This document shows positions 26,196 to 34,915 of a DNA stretch of 64,000 nt, one piece after another. The notes below the pieces were generated by a model, which was not told where the DNA came from, made no database searches, and saw only the letters and a list, made by a program, of their open reading frames with translations. Both the position numbers and the translations under genes were made by a program. The stretch is from Cognatiyoonia koreensis (GTDB taxonomy: Bacteria > Pseudomonadota > Alphaproteobacteria > Rhodobacterales > Rhodobacteraceae). The stretch's first letter is position 1. Every line of letters starts with the position of its first letter. The DNA is taken from the NCBI RefSeq assembly GCF_900109295.1, contig NZ_FOIZ01000002.1, positions 558,001 to 622,000 on the forward strand. The letters are read 5' to 3'.

Positions 26196-27730
26196 TGGAC
26201 CGTCGCACATTCATGGCCGCTATTGCTGCGCTTGCCGCTTCTCCTGTTGCTGCACGCGGTGAACTAGTCGTAGACCAAGCCCCTTTCAGCCGGGAATGGC
26301 TGATCGGCGAAGCAGAACGGCTGTCCAAGCAGAAGCACCAACCGATGGCGCAAATTCCCGATGAATGGCTGAACCTCAGCTATGACGACTTCCAGCACAT
26401 CTGGTTCGATCCGAGAAACGCAATCTGGTCGGACGAAGACCGCCCGATGCAACTCGACCTGTTCACTGCGGGGCTGTATTTCGATCGCGCCGTGAAGGTT
26501 GCTATCGTGGACAACGGCACTGCCAAAACACTTGGCTATGATTTCTCGCTGTTTGCCACAACTGACGATTTTCCTGAAATGCCACTTGGCGACAACATGG
26601 GGTATGCCGGTATCCGGTTGCGCGCTGACGTTGAAGGCACCGGAAATTTTTCGGAGTTCGCTGTTTTTCAGGGTGCCAGCTATTTTCGCGCCATCGCAAC
26701 GGGCCAAAACTACGGGCTGTCTGCACGTGGTCTGGCGCTTCGCACGGGCGATCCAAATGGCGAAGAATTTCCGGACTTCACCCATTTCTATGTTGAAGCT
26801 GCGGAACCCGGCACGGAAAGTTTCATTGTCCACGCCTTGCTCGACAGTCCCTCTGTGACGGGGGCCTACACATTCGAGATCATGCACGGCCAACCTACGA
26901 CAATGACTGTTGCCGCTACGCTTTTTCCACGGGTTGATCTGACCCATGTCGGCATTGCGGCGTTGACGTCGATGTTCCTGTTCGACGAGACCAACCGAAA
27001 CCGGTTTGACGATTTTCGCCCTGCGGTTCATGACAGCGAAGGGCTTTTGATCCACAACGGGAATGGCGAACAAATCTGGCGGCCATTGGCCAATCACCAG
27101 ACGCTACAGATCAGCAGTTTCGCAGATACGAATCCGCAGGGGTTCGGGTTGATACAGCGAACCCGTGATTCCGAACGCTATGCCGACCTTGAAGCACATT
27201 ATGAAAACCGTCCGTCACTTTGGATCACTCCGGATTCTCAGTGGGGCGAAGGTGTCGTAGAATTGGTCGAGATTCCTGCCGACAAGGAAATCTATGACAA
27301 CATCGTCGCCTACTGGCGGCCGCGCGCCGTTCTGGAAGCCGGCACACGTCACGATCTGGGGTATAATATGGCCTGGGGCGAAGAACCCAATCTGCCAGAC
27401 GTCGCCCATGTGCTAAATACCCGCATTGGCAAAGGTTTCGATCAGGTAAAGACAGTGATCGCTATCGACTTTGATGATCATGTTGCTTTCGGTGCGGCTC
27501 CGGTTGAAGGGGGTGCAGAGGATACGGACCTCGCTTCTCTCACCGTTTTGGTGCGTGGGTCGCATGGCGAGATTTCTGAAGGCATCCTCCAGAGGAATCC
27601 AGGGACAGGCGGCGTGCGGCTTGCCTTCAGTATTGTGCCCGGCGAAGCAAGTTATAGCGAGTTGCGCGCGCAGATATTCAAGGACAGCACGCCCGTCACC
27701 GAAGTTTGGCTTTACAGATGGACAGCGTAG
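26192..27730 (+). CDS. opgG: OpgG/OpgD periplasmic glucan biosynthesis protein
   Basis: A 512-residue exported protein of the MdoG/OpgG family (usual length about 500). The N-terminus MMDRRTFMAAIAALAAS has an Arg pair before the hydrophobic stretch, which would permit Tat export as known for the OpgD branch, so OpgD is possible. Family motifs include DRPMQLDLFTAGLYFDRAV, TSMFLFDETNRNRFDDFRPAVHDSEGL and QGFGLIQRTRDSERYADLEA. The protein processes or branches glucan chains in the periplasm. The start overlaps opgC and its end overlaps opgH by 13 bases. Confidence 0.92.
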   Translation: MMDRRTFMAAIAALAASPVAARGELVVDQAPFSREWLIGEAERLSKQKHQPMAQIPDEWLNLSYDDFQHIWFDPRNAIWSDEDRPMQLDLFTAGLYFDRAVKVAIVDNGTAKTLGYDFSLFATTDDFPEMPLGDNMGYAGIRLRADVEGTGNFSEFAVFQGASYFRAIATGQNYGLSARGLALRTGDPNGEEFPDFTHFYVEAAEPGTESFIVHALLDSPSVTGAYTFEIMHGQPTTMTVAATLFPRVDLTHVGIAALTSMFLFDETNRNRFDDFRPAVHDSEGLLIHNGNGEQIWRPLANHQTLQISSFADTNPQGFGLIQRTRDSERYADLEAHYENRPSLWITPDSQWGEGVVELVEIPADKEIYDNIVAYWRPRAVLEAGTRHDLGYNMAWGEEPNLPDVAHVLNTRIGKGFDQVKTVIAIDFDDHVAFGAAPVEGGAEDTDLASLTVLVRGSHGEISEGILQRNPGTGGVRLAFSIVPGEASYSELRAQIFKDSTPVTEVWLYRWTA

Positions 27731-29622
27731 AGCAAACCCATGTGGCGGCGTTGATGCCGCCGCAGTCCCCGCTTGCGCGGCCCATCCAGGCGCTTGATCG
27801 CCCATATTCCGGCGCGTCCGCTCCACGCGTCTCTGGCGAGAAGCGTACGGTTTGGTGGCGAGCGCTCGCCTTCGTTCCTGCAGTCAGTCTGACCGTCGCG
27901 ATCGCCGCCGCCCTCACCGATTGGTTTGCGATGGACGGATTTTCCCTGTTCGAGGGTGCAATCGTCGCGCTGATCGTATTCACATTCTTCTGGATTTCCC
28001 TGTCGCTTTCAACATCGCTGCTAGGGGTTTTCAGTCTGATTTGGTCACGCCCAAAGAAGCAGGTTCAGGGACCCGTTCAACCACTGGACGTTGCTTTGTT
28101 GATGCCAGTATACAACGAGGTACCCGCGGACGTTTTCGGGAATGCGGCAGCGATGTTGACCGCCTTGAACGCACGTAAAACTACCCATCACTACGCGCTG
28201 TTCATCTTGTCAGACACACGCTGCGATACCACGGCAGAACTTGAGCTGCGGGCTTTTCATGCGCTGCGTGCATCGGCCCCTGCCGGGATCAACGTATATT
28301 ACCGTCGCCGCGCCGATAACATCGATCGCAAAGTCGGTAATCTGGCCGATTGGGTAGAACGTTGGGGTGGCGCGTTTGAGGCGATGCTGGTTCTTGATGC
28401 CGATAGCCTGATGAGCGGCGATGCTATCGATGAGTTGTCGGACGCGCTGTCTGCTGATCCATGTGCAGGGTTGATCCAGTCATTCCCGACCCTCTTCGGT
28501 GCCAGGTCTGTCTTTGCCCGGATGCAGCAGTTTTCCAACCGCGTCTACGGGGCCGCACTTGCGGAAGGTTTAGCCAAATGGACGGACCGCGAAGGAAATT
28601 ATTGGGGCCACAACGCGATTATTCGATCAACCGCATTTGCGGCCTGCGCTGGTCTGCCGAAGGTGCGCGCGGGACTTTCGCGGCGCAAGTCACCTGCCCG
28701 CCTGATCCTGTCGCATGACTTTATCGAAGCTGGGCTCTTGCGGCGTGCAGGATGGTCTGTCCGCTTCCTTCCCCAAATCAAGGGCAGCTACGAAGAAGTG
28801 CCAGCGACCCTGATTGATTATGTGCTTCGCGACCGACGCTGGTGTCAGGGTAACCTACAGCACCTTGGCTTGGTTCATTCGCGGGGCTTTCATGCGGTTT
28901 CACGGTTTCACCTGATCTCTGGTGCAATGGGTTACCTAATGTCGCCTGCCTGGTTCGTGTTGCTAATCGTCTGGGCGCTGGTCGGGAATGGCGAGGATAC
29001 CAATGTCGTGAGGTATTTCGCCGGGTTCAATCCGCAGGTCAGCTGGCCGACGATGTCGGTCGGAAATAGTTTCGCGATACTTGGCGCAATGTACGGCATG
29101 CTGCTGGCACCAAAGATACTGGGGGCTTTCGCGATCCCGCGCACGGGAATGGCAATCCGCGACCTCGGGGGGCATTTTCAGTTCCTTACGTCCCTGACAA
29201 CCGAAATCGCACTGTCCATTGCCTATGCTCCCATCCTCATGATCCAGCAATCCATCGCGGTTATGCGCACAACGTTGGGCTGGCGCGAAACATGGGTGCC
29301 GCAGAACAGGCGGGGCGGGACCTATTCTTTTCTCACAATGCTGAAGTTCCACATCGTTGAAACGGCAATTGGAATCTTGTTGATCGCAGGGATGTCGCAA
29401 GGGATCGTCACGCTATGGCTCATTCCCATCGCGCTGAGTCTTGCATTTGCTGTTCCATTATCTGCGCTCAGTGGTGTCAAGCTCGACAGTCGCCGCTGGT
29501 CCGCAAACCAGCTTGGCACACCCGAGATCATCAACGCACCTTCGATCATCAAGGATGCGATGGCAGAGCGGAAACGCTTTGCCAGCTACCTGGATTCAAC
29601 CGACAAAGTCGCTGCGGAATAG
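27718..29622 (+). CDS. opgH: OpgH glucosyltransferase, osmoregulated periplasmic glucan synthase
   Basis: A 634-residue GT2-family membrane enzyme that polymerises beta-glucose from UDP-glucose and extrudes the chain. Two N-terminal membrane helices, the catalytic domain with LVLDADSLMSG (DxD), and a Q/RxxRW-type RRWCQGN precede several C-terminal helices. The ATG at 27718 is preferred; the TTG 12 bases upstream lies inside opgG and is less likely. The length is shorter than enterobacterial OpgH (about 850), as is common in alphaproteobacteria. GalU in this window (40274) makes the UDP-glucose substrate. Its end abuts the convergent rhodanese gene. Confidence 0.92.
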   Translation: MDSVEQTHVAALMPPQSPLARPIQALDRPYSGASAPRVSGEKRTVWWRALAFVPAVSLTVAIAAALTDWFAMDGFSLFEGAIVALIVFTFFWISLSLSTSLLGVFSLIWSRPKKQVQGPVQPLDVALLMPVYNEVPADVFGNAAAMLTALNARKTTHHYALFILSDTRCDTTAELELRAFHALRASAPAGINVYYRRRADNIDRKVGNLADWVERWGGAFEAMLVLDADSLMSGDAIDELSDALSADPCAGLIQSFPTLFGARSVFARMQQFSNRVYGAALAEGLAKWTDREGNYWGHNAIIRSTAFAACAGLPKVRAGLSRRKSPARLILSHDFIEAGLLRRAGWSVRFLPQIKGSYEEVPATLIDYVLRDRRWCQGNLQHLGLVHSRGFHAVSRFHLISGAMGYLMSPAWFVLLIVWALVGNGEDTNVVRYFAGFNPQVSWPTMSVGNSFAILGAMYGMLLAPKILGAFAIPRTGMAIRDLGGHFQFLTSLTTEIALSIAYAPILMIQQSIAVMRTTLGWRETWVPQNRRGGTYSFLTMLKFHIVETAIGILLIAGMSQGIVTLWLIPIALSLAFAVPLSALSGVKLDSRRWSANQLGTPEIINAPSIIKDAMAERKRFASYLDSTDKVAAE

Positions 29623-30081
29623 TCAGCTATGATCAAGTGGCAACTCGCGTCGTATCCAGCCCGGACCGGCGGGCGAGCCCAACATTCCTTCGGGCACATC
29701 GATGATATTGGTAAAGCCCGCCTCAAGCAGCATATTCGACGTGCGTGCCGATCTCACGCCGCGCGCGCAAATCAGAGCGATGGGAGCGTCCTTGTTTCCA
29801 TCTACAAGCATAGCAAGAGTCTGGGCAAAATCAGCAGTCCGTAAATCAACCCGATGCCCGCCTTCAGGTGAACCCGTGCTGGCCCACTCGTCTGGCCGGC
29901 GGATATCGACCAGAATTATCTGACCAGCTTTTGCAGCATCGTAGGCCTCTGGCGGGGTCAACGTTCTGGCTTCGGATGTCGGCGTAATGGCTGCGTAAAA
30001 GAGGTCTGGTCCAACAAAAGCGGCCACGCCGATAGCACCAAGACCGACAAGACCCTGCAATGCTCTGCGTCTTGAAATCAT
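29623..30081 (-). CDS. Rhodanese-like domain protein with N-terminal signal-anchor
   Basis: A 152-residue protein: N-terminal MISRRRALQG plus a hydrophobic segment (twin-Arg-like, so Tat export or anchoring is possible), then one rhodanese domain with active-site loop CARGVRS holding catalytic Cys, and a final ELPLDHS. Sulfurtransferases of this kind move sulfane sulfur or act as redox proteins in the periplasm; the exact substrate is unknown. The ATG at 30081 is used because it begins the export signal; the frame stays open upstream without a good start site. It is divergent from the RNase D gene. Confidence 0.88.
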   Translation of the reverse strand: MISRRRALQGLVGLGAIGVAAFVGPDLFYAAITPTSEARTLTPPEAYDAAKAGQIILVDIRRPDEWASTGSPEGGHRVDLRTADFAQTLAMLVDGNKDAPIALICARGVRSARTSNMLLEAGFTNIIDVPEGMLGSPAGPGWIRRELPLDHS

Positions 30082-30213
30082 GCGCGTCCTCCGTCGTGGG
30101 TGACTATCTCTGGCGTGGTTTGTTGAAACAAGACACGTTGGGGTGAGTGTGGCCATATTGCTTCTGAAGCACGCAGGCTCTATCTGAACAGGAACATAAC
30201 GAAAGACTGTATC

Positions 30214-30828
30214 ATGGCCAATCACCTGTATCAAAACGACCTTCCAGATGGTCTGGACCTAGGGCCGATGGTGGCGATTGACTGCGAGACGATGGGCCTT
30301 AATCCGCACCGGGACAGACTGTGTCTGATCCAGATGTCCGGGGGCGACGGAGATTGCCATCTAGTGCAAGTTGCCAAGGGTCAGGCGACCGCCCCGAACC
30401 TCTTCAAGATGCTGGAAGATCCGAATGTGTTGAAGCTCTTCCATTTCGGGCGGTTTGACATTGCCGCGCTTTATCATGCGTTTGGGGCGACGACTGCGCC
30501 AGTATACTGCACAAAGATCGCAAGTCGCCTTGTGCGCACATTCACTGACCGGCATGGGTTAAAAATTCTTTTGCAGGACATGTGCGGCATCGATATTTCC
30601 AAACACCAGCAGCAAAGTGACTGGGGTGCCGAAACGCTGACAGACGCCCAGCTTGATTACGCAGCATCCGACGTTCTTTACCTGCACAAATTGAAGGAAA
30701 AATTTGATGCGATGCTAGCCCGTGAAGGGCGCACCGAGGTTGCGCAGGCGTGTTTCGATTTCCTTCCAACCCGCGCGAAACTTGACCTCGCAGGCTGGCC
30801 GGACACTGACATTTTTGCGCACTCATGA
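30214..30828 (+). CDS. rnd: RNase D-like 3'-5' exoribonuclease
   Basis: A 204-residue protein with a complete DEDDy exonuclease domain: VAIDCETMGL (D-x-E), LKLFHFGRFDIAAL (Asp), and the C-terminal DAQLDYAASDVLYL holding Tyr and Asp. It lacks the HRDC domains of long RNase D, which is usual for the short alphaproteobacterial form. It trims tRNA or other structured RNA 3' ends. The stop overlaps the kdsD start by 4 bases (ATGA). Confidence 0.9.
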   Translation: MANHLYQNDLPDGLDLGPMVAIDCETMGLNPHRDRLCLIQMSGGDGDCHLVQVAKGQATAPNLFKMLEDPNVLKLFHFGRFDIAALYHAFGATTAPVYCTKIASRLVRTFTDRHGLKILLQDMCGIDISKHQQQSDWGAETLTDAQLDYAASDVLYLHKLKEKFDAMLAREGRTEVAQACFDFLPTRAKLDLAGWPDTDIFAHS

Positions 30829-31778
30829 CCAGGCATCTTGAAATTGCGCGTCGTGTGATCCTCGAGGAAGCAGCGGGTTTGCAAGCGCTTTCCGAAAGTA
30901 TTGGGAAGGGGTTTGATGACGCGGTCGAGCTGATCCTGAATGCCAAAGGACGAATTATCGTATCAGGCATCGGAAAATCTGGCCACATCGCGCGCAAGAT
31001 CGCTGCAACACTTGCATCTACCGGCACACCTGCTCAATTCGTGCATCCGGCAGAAGCTAGTCACGGCGATTTGGGAATGGTTACGTCAGACGACATCGTT
31101 CTCGCGCTGTCCAATTCTGGAGAGGCCCCGGAACTTGCCAATCTGGTCGCCTACACCCGACGCTACAGCATCCCACTAATCGCCCTTTCATCGCGGGAAG
31201 GAAGCACGCTGGCAACGCAGGCCGATATTCGGATCAATATTCCGCAATTGGGCGAAGCTTGCGGGCATGGCGTTGTGCCAACCACGTCGACGACCATGTC
31301 GCTTGCTGTGGGCGATGCATTGGCGATCGCCTTGATGGAGGCCCGGCAATTCACACCGTCGGATTTCCGTGCATTTCATCCGGGCGGAAAACTGGGTGCC
31401 CAATTGGCCCGCGTCGCGGACCTCATGCATGCCGGCGATGCGTTGCCGCTTGTGCAGCGCCACACCCCGATGAGCGACACACTGCTGATGATGTCCCAGA
31501 AAGGTCTGGGCGTTGTTGGTGTTACGGACGCTGATGGCTATCTTAGTGGCATTATCACAGACGGCGATTTGCGCCGCCATATGAACGGGCTGCTTGAAAT
31601 GAACGCAGGCGATGTCATGACCCCAAACCCAAAGACGACAGCCCCCAATGTTTTGGCGGCGGAAGCCGTGGGACTCATGAACGAGAAGAACATCACGTGT
31701 TTATTTGCCCTCAATGCAGACAAGACGATCGCGGGTATTCTGAAGATTCACGACTGTCTGCGTGCGGGCGTGGTTTAG
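30825..31778 (+). CDS. kdsD: Arabinose-5-phosphate isomerase, SIS and CBS domains
   Basis: A 317-residue KdsD/KpsF protein. The SIS domain holds GIGKSGHIARKIAATL and ASHGDLGM; a pair of CBS domains follows (about 200-317; LVQRHTPMSDTLLMM and EAVGLMNEKNITCLF). It converts ribulose-5-phosphate to arabinose-5-phosphate, the first committed step to Kdo in lipopolysaccharide. It is overlapped with rnd and followed 4 bases later by lptC, so it belongs to the lipopolysaccharide export operon. kdsB at 42512 makes CMP-Kdo in the same pathway. Confidence 0.93.
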   Translation: MTRHLEIARRVILEEAAGLQALSESIGKGFDDAVELILNAKGRIIVSGIGKSGHIARKIAATLASTGTPAQFVHPAEASHGDLGMVTSDDIVLALSNSGEAPELANLVAYTRRYSIPLIALSSREGSTLATQADIRINIPQLGEACGHGVVPTTSTTMSLAVGDALAIALMEARQFTPSDFRAFHPGGKLGAQLARVADLMHAGDALPLVQRHTPMSDTLLMMSQKGLGVVGVTDADGYLSGIITDGDLRRHMNGLLEMNAGDVMTPNPKTTAPNVLAAEAVGLMNEKNITCLFALNADKTIAGILKIHDCLRAGVV

Positions 31779-31782
31779 GCCG

Positions 31783-32394
31783 ATGGCCGTCTATGAAAAC
31801 TTTCACACTCAACTAGTGATCTGGAGCAAGATCATTTTGCCAATCTGCGCGATTGCGCTCTTGTCGACCCTATTTATGTTCGCCCGCAAGAGCGGAACAG
31901 CCAACGACTTGCCCATAGCGCAGATTGACGAGCTTGCGCGCGAACAACAGATCACGGCACCGCAGTTTTCGGGCATGACCGCTGATGGGTCCATTGTCGA
32001 GCTGACGGCAAAATCAGCCAAGCCGGATCAGGGATCGCTTGAAACGCTGAAAATTACAGAGCCGCGGCTGACATTCGAAGCGCCAGATGGCGGCAAGGTC
32101 ACGATTCTTGCCGGTGAAGGCATCCTTGACAACACAAATCAGGCAGCAAGTCTTTCGGGGCTGGCACGGCTTGAAACGTCGACTGGATATTCAATGGAAA
32201 CCGGTGGTCTGACTGCGCAACTGGATACCGGCGAAGTGACGTCGACCGGACCACTTGCGATCCGCGCACCCTTTGGGGCGGTCGATGCTGGTCGGGTCAG
32301 CATTACCGTAACAAGGGACGGTATTGGCCAGCAGTTACGATTTACCGAAGGGGTCAAACTGGTATACACCCCGGATCAGGTGGCAGAGGATTAA
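31783..32394 (+). CDS. lptC: LptC, lipopolysaccharide transport periplasmic protein
   Basis: A 203-residue protein with one N-terminal transmembrane segment (KIILPICAIALLSTLFMFA) and an LptC beta-jellyroll (IAQIDELAREQQITAPQFSG, LETSTGYSMETG). LptC relays lipopolysaccharide from LptB2FG to LptA. The ATG at 31783 is chosen; an in-frame GTG lies upstream inside kdsD. The LptB and LptA genes follow, so the functional assignment is strongly supported by context. Confidence 0.9.
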   Translation: MAVYENFHTQLVIWSKIILPICAIALLSTLFMFARKSGTANDLPIAQIDELAREQQITAPQFSGMTADGSIVELTAKSAKPDQGSLETLKITEPRLTFEAPDGGKVTILAGEGILDNTNQAASLSGLARLETSTGYSMETGGLTAQLDTGEVTSTGPLAIRAPFGAVDAGRVSITVTRDGIGQQLRFTEGVKLVYTPDQVAED

Positions 32395-32397
32395 CCC

Positions 32398-32877
32398 GTG
32401 GTCAGAGTGCTTTCAGTTCTTGCGATTCTTTGTCTGGCTTCTCCGATTCTGGCGCAGACCAATATTAACCTCGGCGGGATTTCCGCCGATCCGAGCGCCC
32501 CGGTCGAAGTCGCCGCTGATAGTCTAACGGTCGATCAGGATACCGGAACAGCCATCTTTACCGGTAACGTGCGGATCGGGCAAGGCGACTTGCGTCTGTC
32601 CGCTGCATCGGTCGAGGTTGTCTACGGTGCAGAAACGGGTGAAATCACGCGTCTGAAGGCAAGCGGCGGCGTGACATTCGCGACTGCAACTGAAGCTGCA
32701 GAGGCGCAAAGCGCGGACTATGACATAGCCGGAGGCACGCTGGTCCTCACGGGTGACGTGTTGCTGAGCCAGGGGGCCAGTGCAATTACCGCAGAGCAGA
32801 TGACCGTTAACTTGACCACAGGCAACGCGCAGATGTCGGGTCGGGTCAGAACCGTATTTCAGCAGGGCGACAACTGA
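32398..32877 (+). CDS. lptA: LptA, periplasmic lipopolysaccharide carrier
   Basis: A 159-residue protein beginning at a GTG, with a signal peptide (MVRVLSVLAILCLASPILA) and an OstA-like beta-jellyroll: VEVAADSLTVDQDTGTAIF, GNVRIGQGDLRLSAASVEVVY, GDVLLSQGASAITAE. LptA forms the bridge between inner and outer membranes. The gene starts 3 bases after lptC and its stop overlaps lptB by one base. Confidence 0.9.
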   Translation: MVRVLSVLAILCLASPILAQTNINLGGISADPSAPVEVAADSLTVDQDTGTAIFTGNVRIGQGDLRLSAASVEVVYGAETGEITRLKASGGVTFATATEAAEAQSADYDIAGGTLVLTGDVLLSQGASAITAEQMTVNLTTGNAQMSGRVRTVFQQGDN

Positions 32878-33629
32878 TGCCGGATCTTGTTGTGCAAGAA
32901 GGCGACGTCGGGCTGAAAGTCATCAATTTGCGCAAAAGCTATCGCAAACGACTTGTTATTCGTGATGTCAGTCTGGAGTTGGGGCGGGGTGAGGTTGTCG
33001 CGTTGCTCGGTCCGAACGGTTCGGGTAAAACGACCTGCTTTTATTCCATTGCGGGCCTTGTGACGCCAGAGGGCGGACACGTCATTCTAGACGGGCGCGA
33101 GGTGACAACACTGCCGATGTATCGCCGCGCACGGCTTGGAATTGGGTATCTGCCACAGGAAATGTCGATCTTCCGTGGCATGTCCGTTGAAGACAACATC
33201 AAGGCCATTCTTGAAATCGCGGAACCAAGCCGGCGCAAGCGTGAGAAACGGCTTGAAGAACTGCTTGCCGAGTTTTCAATTGAACATCTACGCCGCGCGC
33301 CCGCGATGGCCTTGTCAGGTGGTGAGCGGCGGCGCGCGGAAATCGCGCGTTGTCTAGCTGCGGGACCAAAGTATGTGCTGTTGGATGAGCCATTTGCCGG
33401 TGTCGACCCGATTGCAGTCGGTGAAATCAGGCACCTTGTCGCCGACCTGAAGAACCGGGGCATCGGGGTCCTCATCACCGACCACAATGTCCAGGAAACC
33501 CTTCAGATCGTAGACCGGGCCTATATCCTACATGATGGCAAAGTTCTGATGAGCGGAACCACCGAAGAGGTTGTCCGGGATGAGAATGTGCAGCGCGTTT
33601 ATCTGGGCAAAGGATTCCGCGTTAACTAA
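32877..33629 (+). CDS. lptB: LptB, ATPase of the lipopolysaccharide exporter
   Basis: A 250-residue ABC ATPase with Walker A GPNGSGKT, signature LSGGERRRAEIAR, Walker B YVLLDEPFAGVDP and the switch His in LITDHN. The conserved VGLKVINLRKSYRKR N-terminus and MSIFRGMSVEDN match LptB. It drives lipopolysaccharide extraction with the LptFG permease, which lies elsewhere. The 215-base gap to hpf has a short CGGGC/GCCCG stem (33706-33721) but no strong terminator. Confidence 0.95.
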   Translation: MPDLVVQEGDVGLKVINLRKSYRKRLVIRDVSLELGRGEVVALLGPNGSGKTTCFYSIAGLVTPEGGHVILDGREVTTLPMYRRARLGIGYLPQEMSIFRGMSVEDNIKAILEIAEPSRRKREKRLEELLAEFSIEHLRRAPAMALSGGERRRAEIARCLAAGPKYVLLDEPFAGVDPIAVGEIRHLVADLKNRGIGVLITDHNVQETLQIVDRAYILHDGKVLMSGTTEEVVRDENVQRVYLGKGFRVN

Positions 33630-33844
33630 ACCGCCATTGACTCCGCATAGGTTTACGCGCTCAATAGTCGGGATGACTGCGTTGGTTTCATTTGCAATTG
33701 GGTCACGGGCGGTTCAGCCCGCCTACCTCTTAAAATCCTATGAATCCCGCGTGTTATCGTTTTCCCCATCGACAGATTAATGTCCCTCGCACAGTATGGT
33801 TGCGACGGACAATTGATGTGTCACCATCGAAGACAGGAGAAACG

Positions 33845-34414
33845 ATGCGGTATCAAATTAGCGGCAAACAGATCGACATTGGCGAAGCACTTCAGACGCA
33901 CGTGAAGACGGAGCTGGACGAAATCCTTGGTAAGTATGCCGGCCGCCCGACCGAGGCTTCTGTCACATTTAGCAAATCAGGACATGAATTCGTCAGCGAA
34001 GCAATTGTGCATCTTTCGACAGGTCTGACCGTGCAGGCAAAAGGTCAGCAGCATGAAATCTACTCTGCCTTCGACGCTGCGACGGAAAAAATGGACAAAC
34101 AGTTGCGCCGCTACAAGCGCAGGTTGAAGGATCACCATAAAGAACGTTCACAACCTGTTGAACTTTCAGACGCTGGCTCCTATATCCTCGCCGCAAGAGA
34201 AGAATCGGACGAGGCCGAGCAAACAGAAGACGCGCCAGTCATTATTGCAGAAATGGAATCAAAGATTCCTTCGATTTCGGTAGGCGAAGCGGTCATGCAG
34301 ATGGAACTTTCTCACGCACCAGTGGTCGTGTTCCGCAACGAGAAACACAACAGAGTTAACGTCGTGTATCGGCGCGATGACGGAAATATCGGCTGGATCG
34401 ACCCGAAATCCTAA
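33845..34414 (+). CDS. hpf: Long-form ribosome hibernation promoting factor
   Basis: A 189-residue HPF of the long type: N-terminal sigma-54 modulation/S30EA domain (MRYQISGKQIDIGEALQTHV, ending YKRRLKDHH) and a C-terminal dimerisation domain (SVGEAVMQMELSHAPVVVFRNEKHN...). Long HPF joins two 70S ribosomes into inactive 100S dimers during starvation. The start with AGGAG 6 bases upstream is at 33845; an upstream open stretch is not needed. In enterobacteria hpf follows rpoN; here lptB precedes it directly and rpoN is absent. Confidence 0.92.
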   Translation: MRYQISGKQIDIGEALQTHVKTELDEILGKYAGRPTEASVTFSKSGHEFVSEAIVHLSTGLTVQAKGQQHEIYSAFDAATEKMDKQLRRYKRRLKDHHKERSQPVELSDAGSYILAAREESDEAEQTEDAPVIIAEMESKIPSISVGEAVMQMELSHAPVVVFRNEKHNRVNVVYRRDDGNIGWIDPKS

Positions 34415-34450
34415 GTCGGATTCCTTTGGACATGCCAGAAAGCAAAGCAA

Positions 34451-34915
34451 ATGCAGTTGTCGGACATATTGGACGTCTCAGCGGTTAAGGTCATCAGTGG
34501 TTGCACAAGCAAGAAGCGCTTGTTTCACGACCTTGGTGAGATGGCTGAGTCTGCTTACGGCCTTGACCAAACAAAGGTCATTGATGCGCTGATCGAGCGT
34601 GAAGGTCTGGGTCCGACAGGTGTCGGCAAAGGCATTGCTTTGCCGCACGCACGTCTTGCCGATGTTGGAAAGGTCGCAGGTTTGTTTCTGCGCCTTGAAA
34701 AACCGCTTTACTTCGATTCCGTCGATCGTCAGCCGGTTGACCTGATATTTGCTTTGCTTGCGCCTGAAAATGCAGGTGTCGATCATTTGAAGGCGCTGGC
34801 CCTTGTGTCGCGCACGATGCGTGATGCCGACACCTGCAACAAACTACGGGCGAATTCAGATGTAAATACGCTGCACACACTGCTGACAGAGGTTGAATCG
34901 ACCCAAGCCGCCTAA
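34451..34915 (+). CDS. ptsN: PtsN, nitrogen PTS EIIA protein
   Basis: A 154-residue EIIA-type protein with active-site His in GIALPHARL, preceded by REGLGPTGVG, and the DLIFALLAPENAGVDHLKALA segment. It takes phosphate from the Npr protein and regulates nitrogen, potassium or stress responses rather than sugar transport. The hpf-ptsN order is typical of the rpoN region. Its stop overlaps the stop of the convergent sulfotransferase gene by 2-3 bases. Confidence 0.93.
   Translation: MQLSDILDVSAVKVISGCTSKKRLFHDLGEMAESAYGLDQTKVIDALIEREGLGPTGVGKGIALPHARLADVGKVAGLFLRLEKPLYFDSVDRQPVDLIFALLAPENAGVDHLKALALVSRTMRDADTCNKLRANSDVNTLHTLLTEVESTQAA

Noticed and set aside
33706..33721. Short CGGGC/GCCCG stem after lptB
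   Set aside because: Five base pairs without a clear T-run; too weak for a terminator call.
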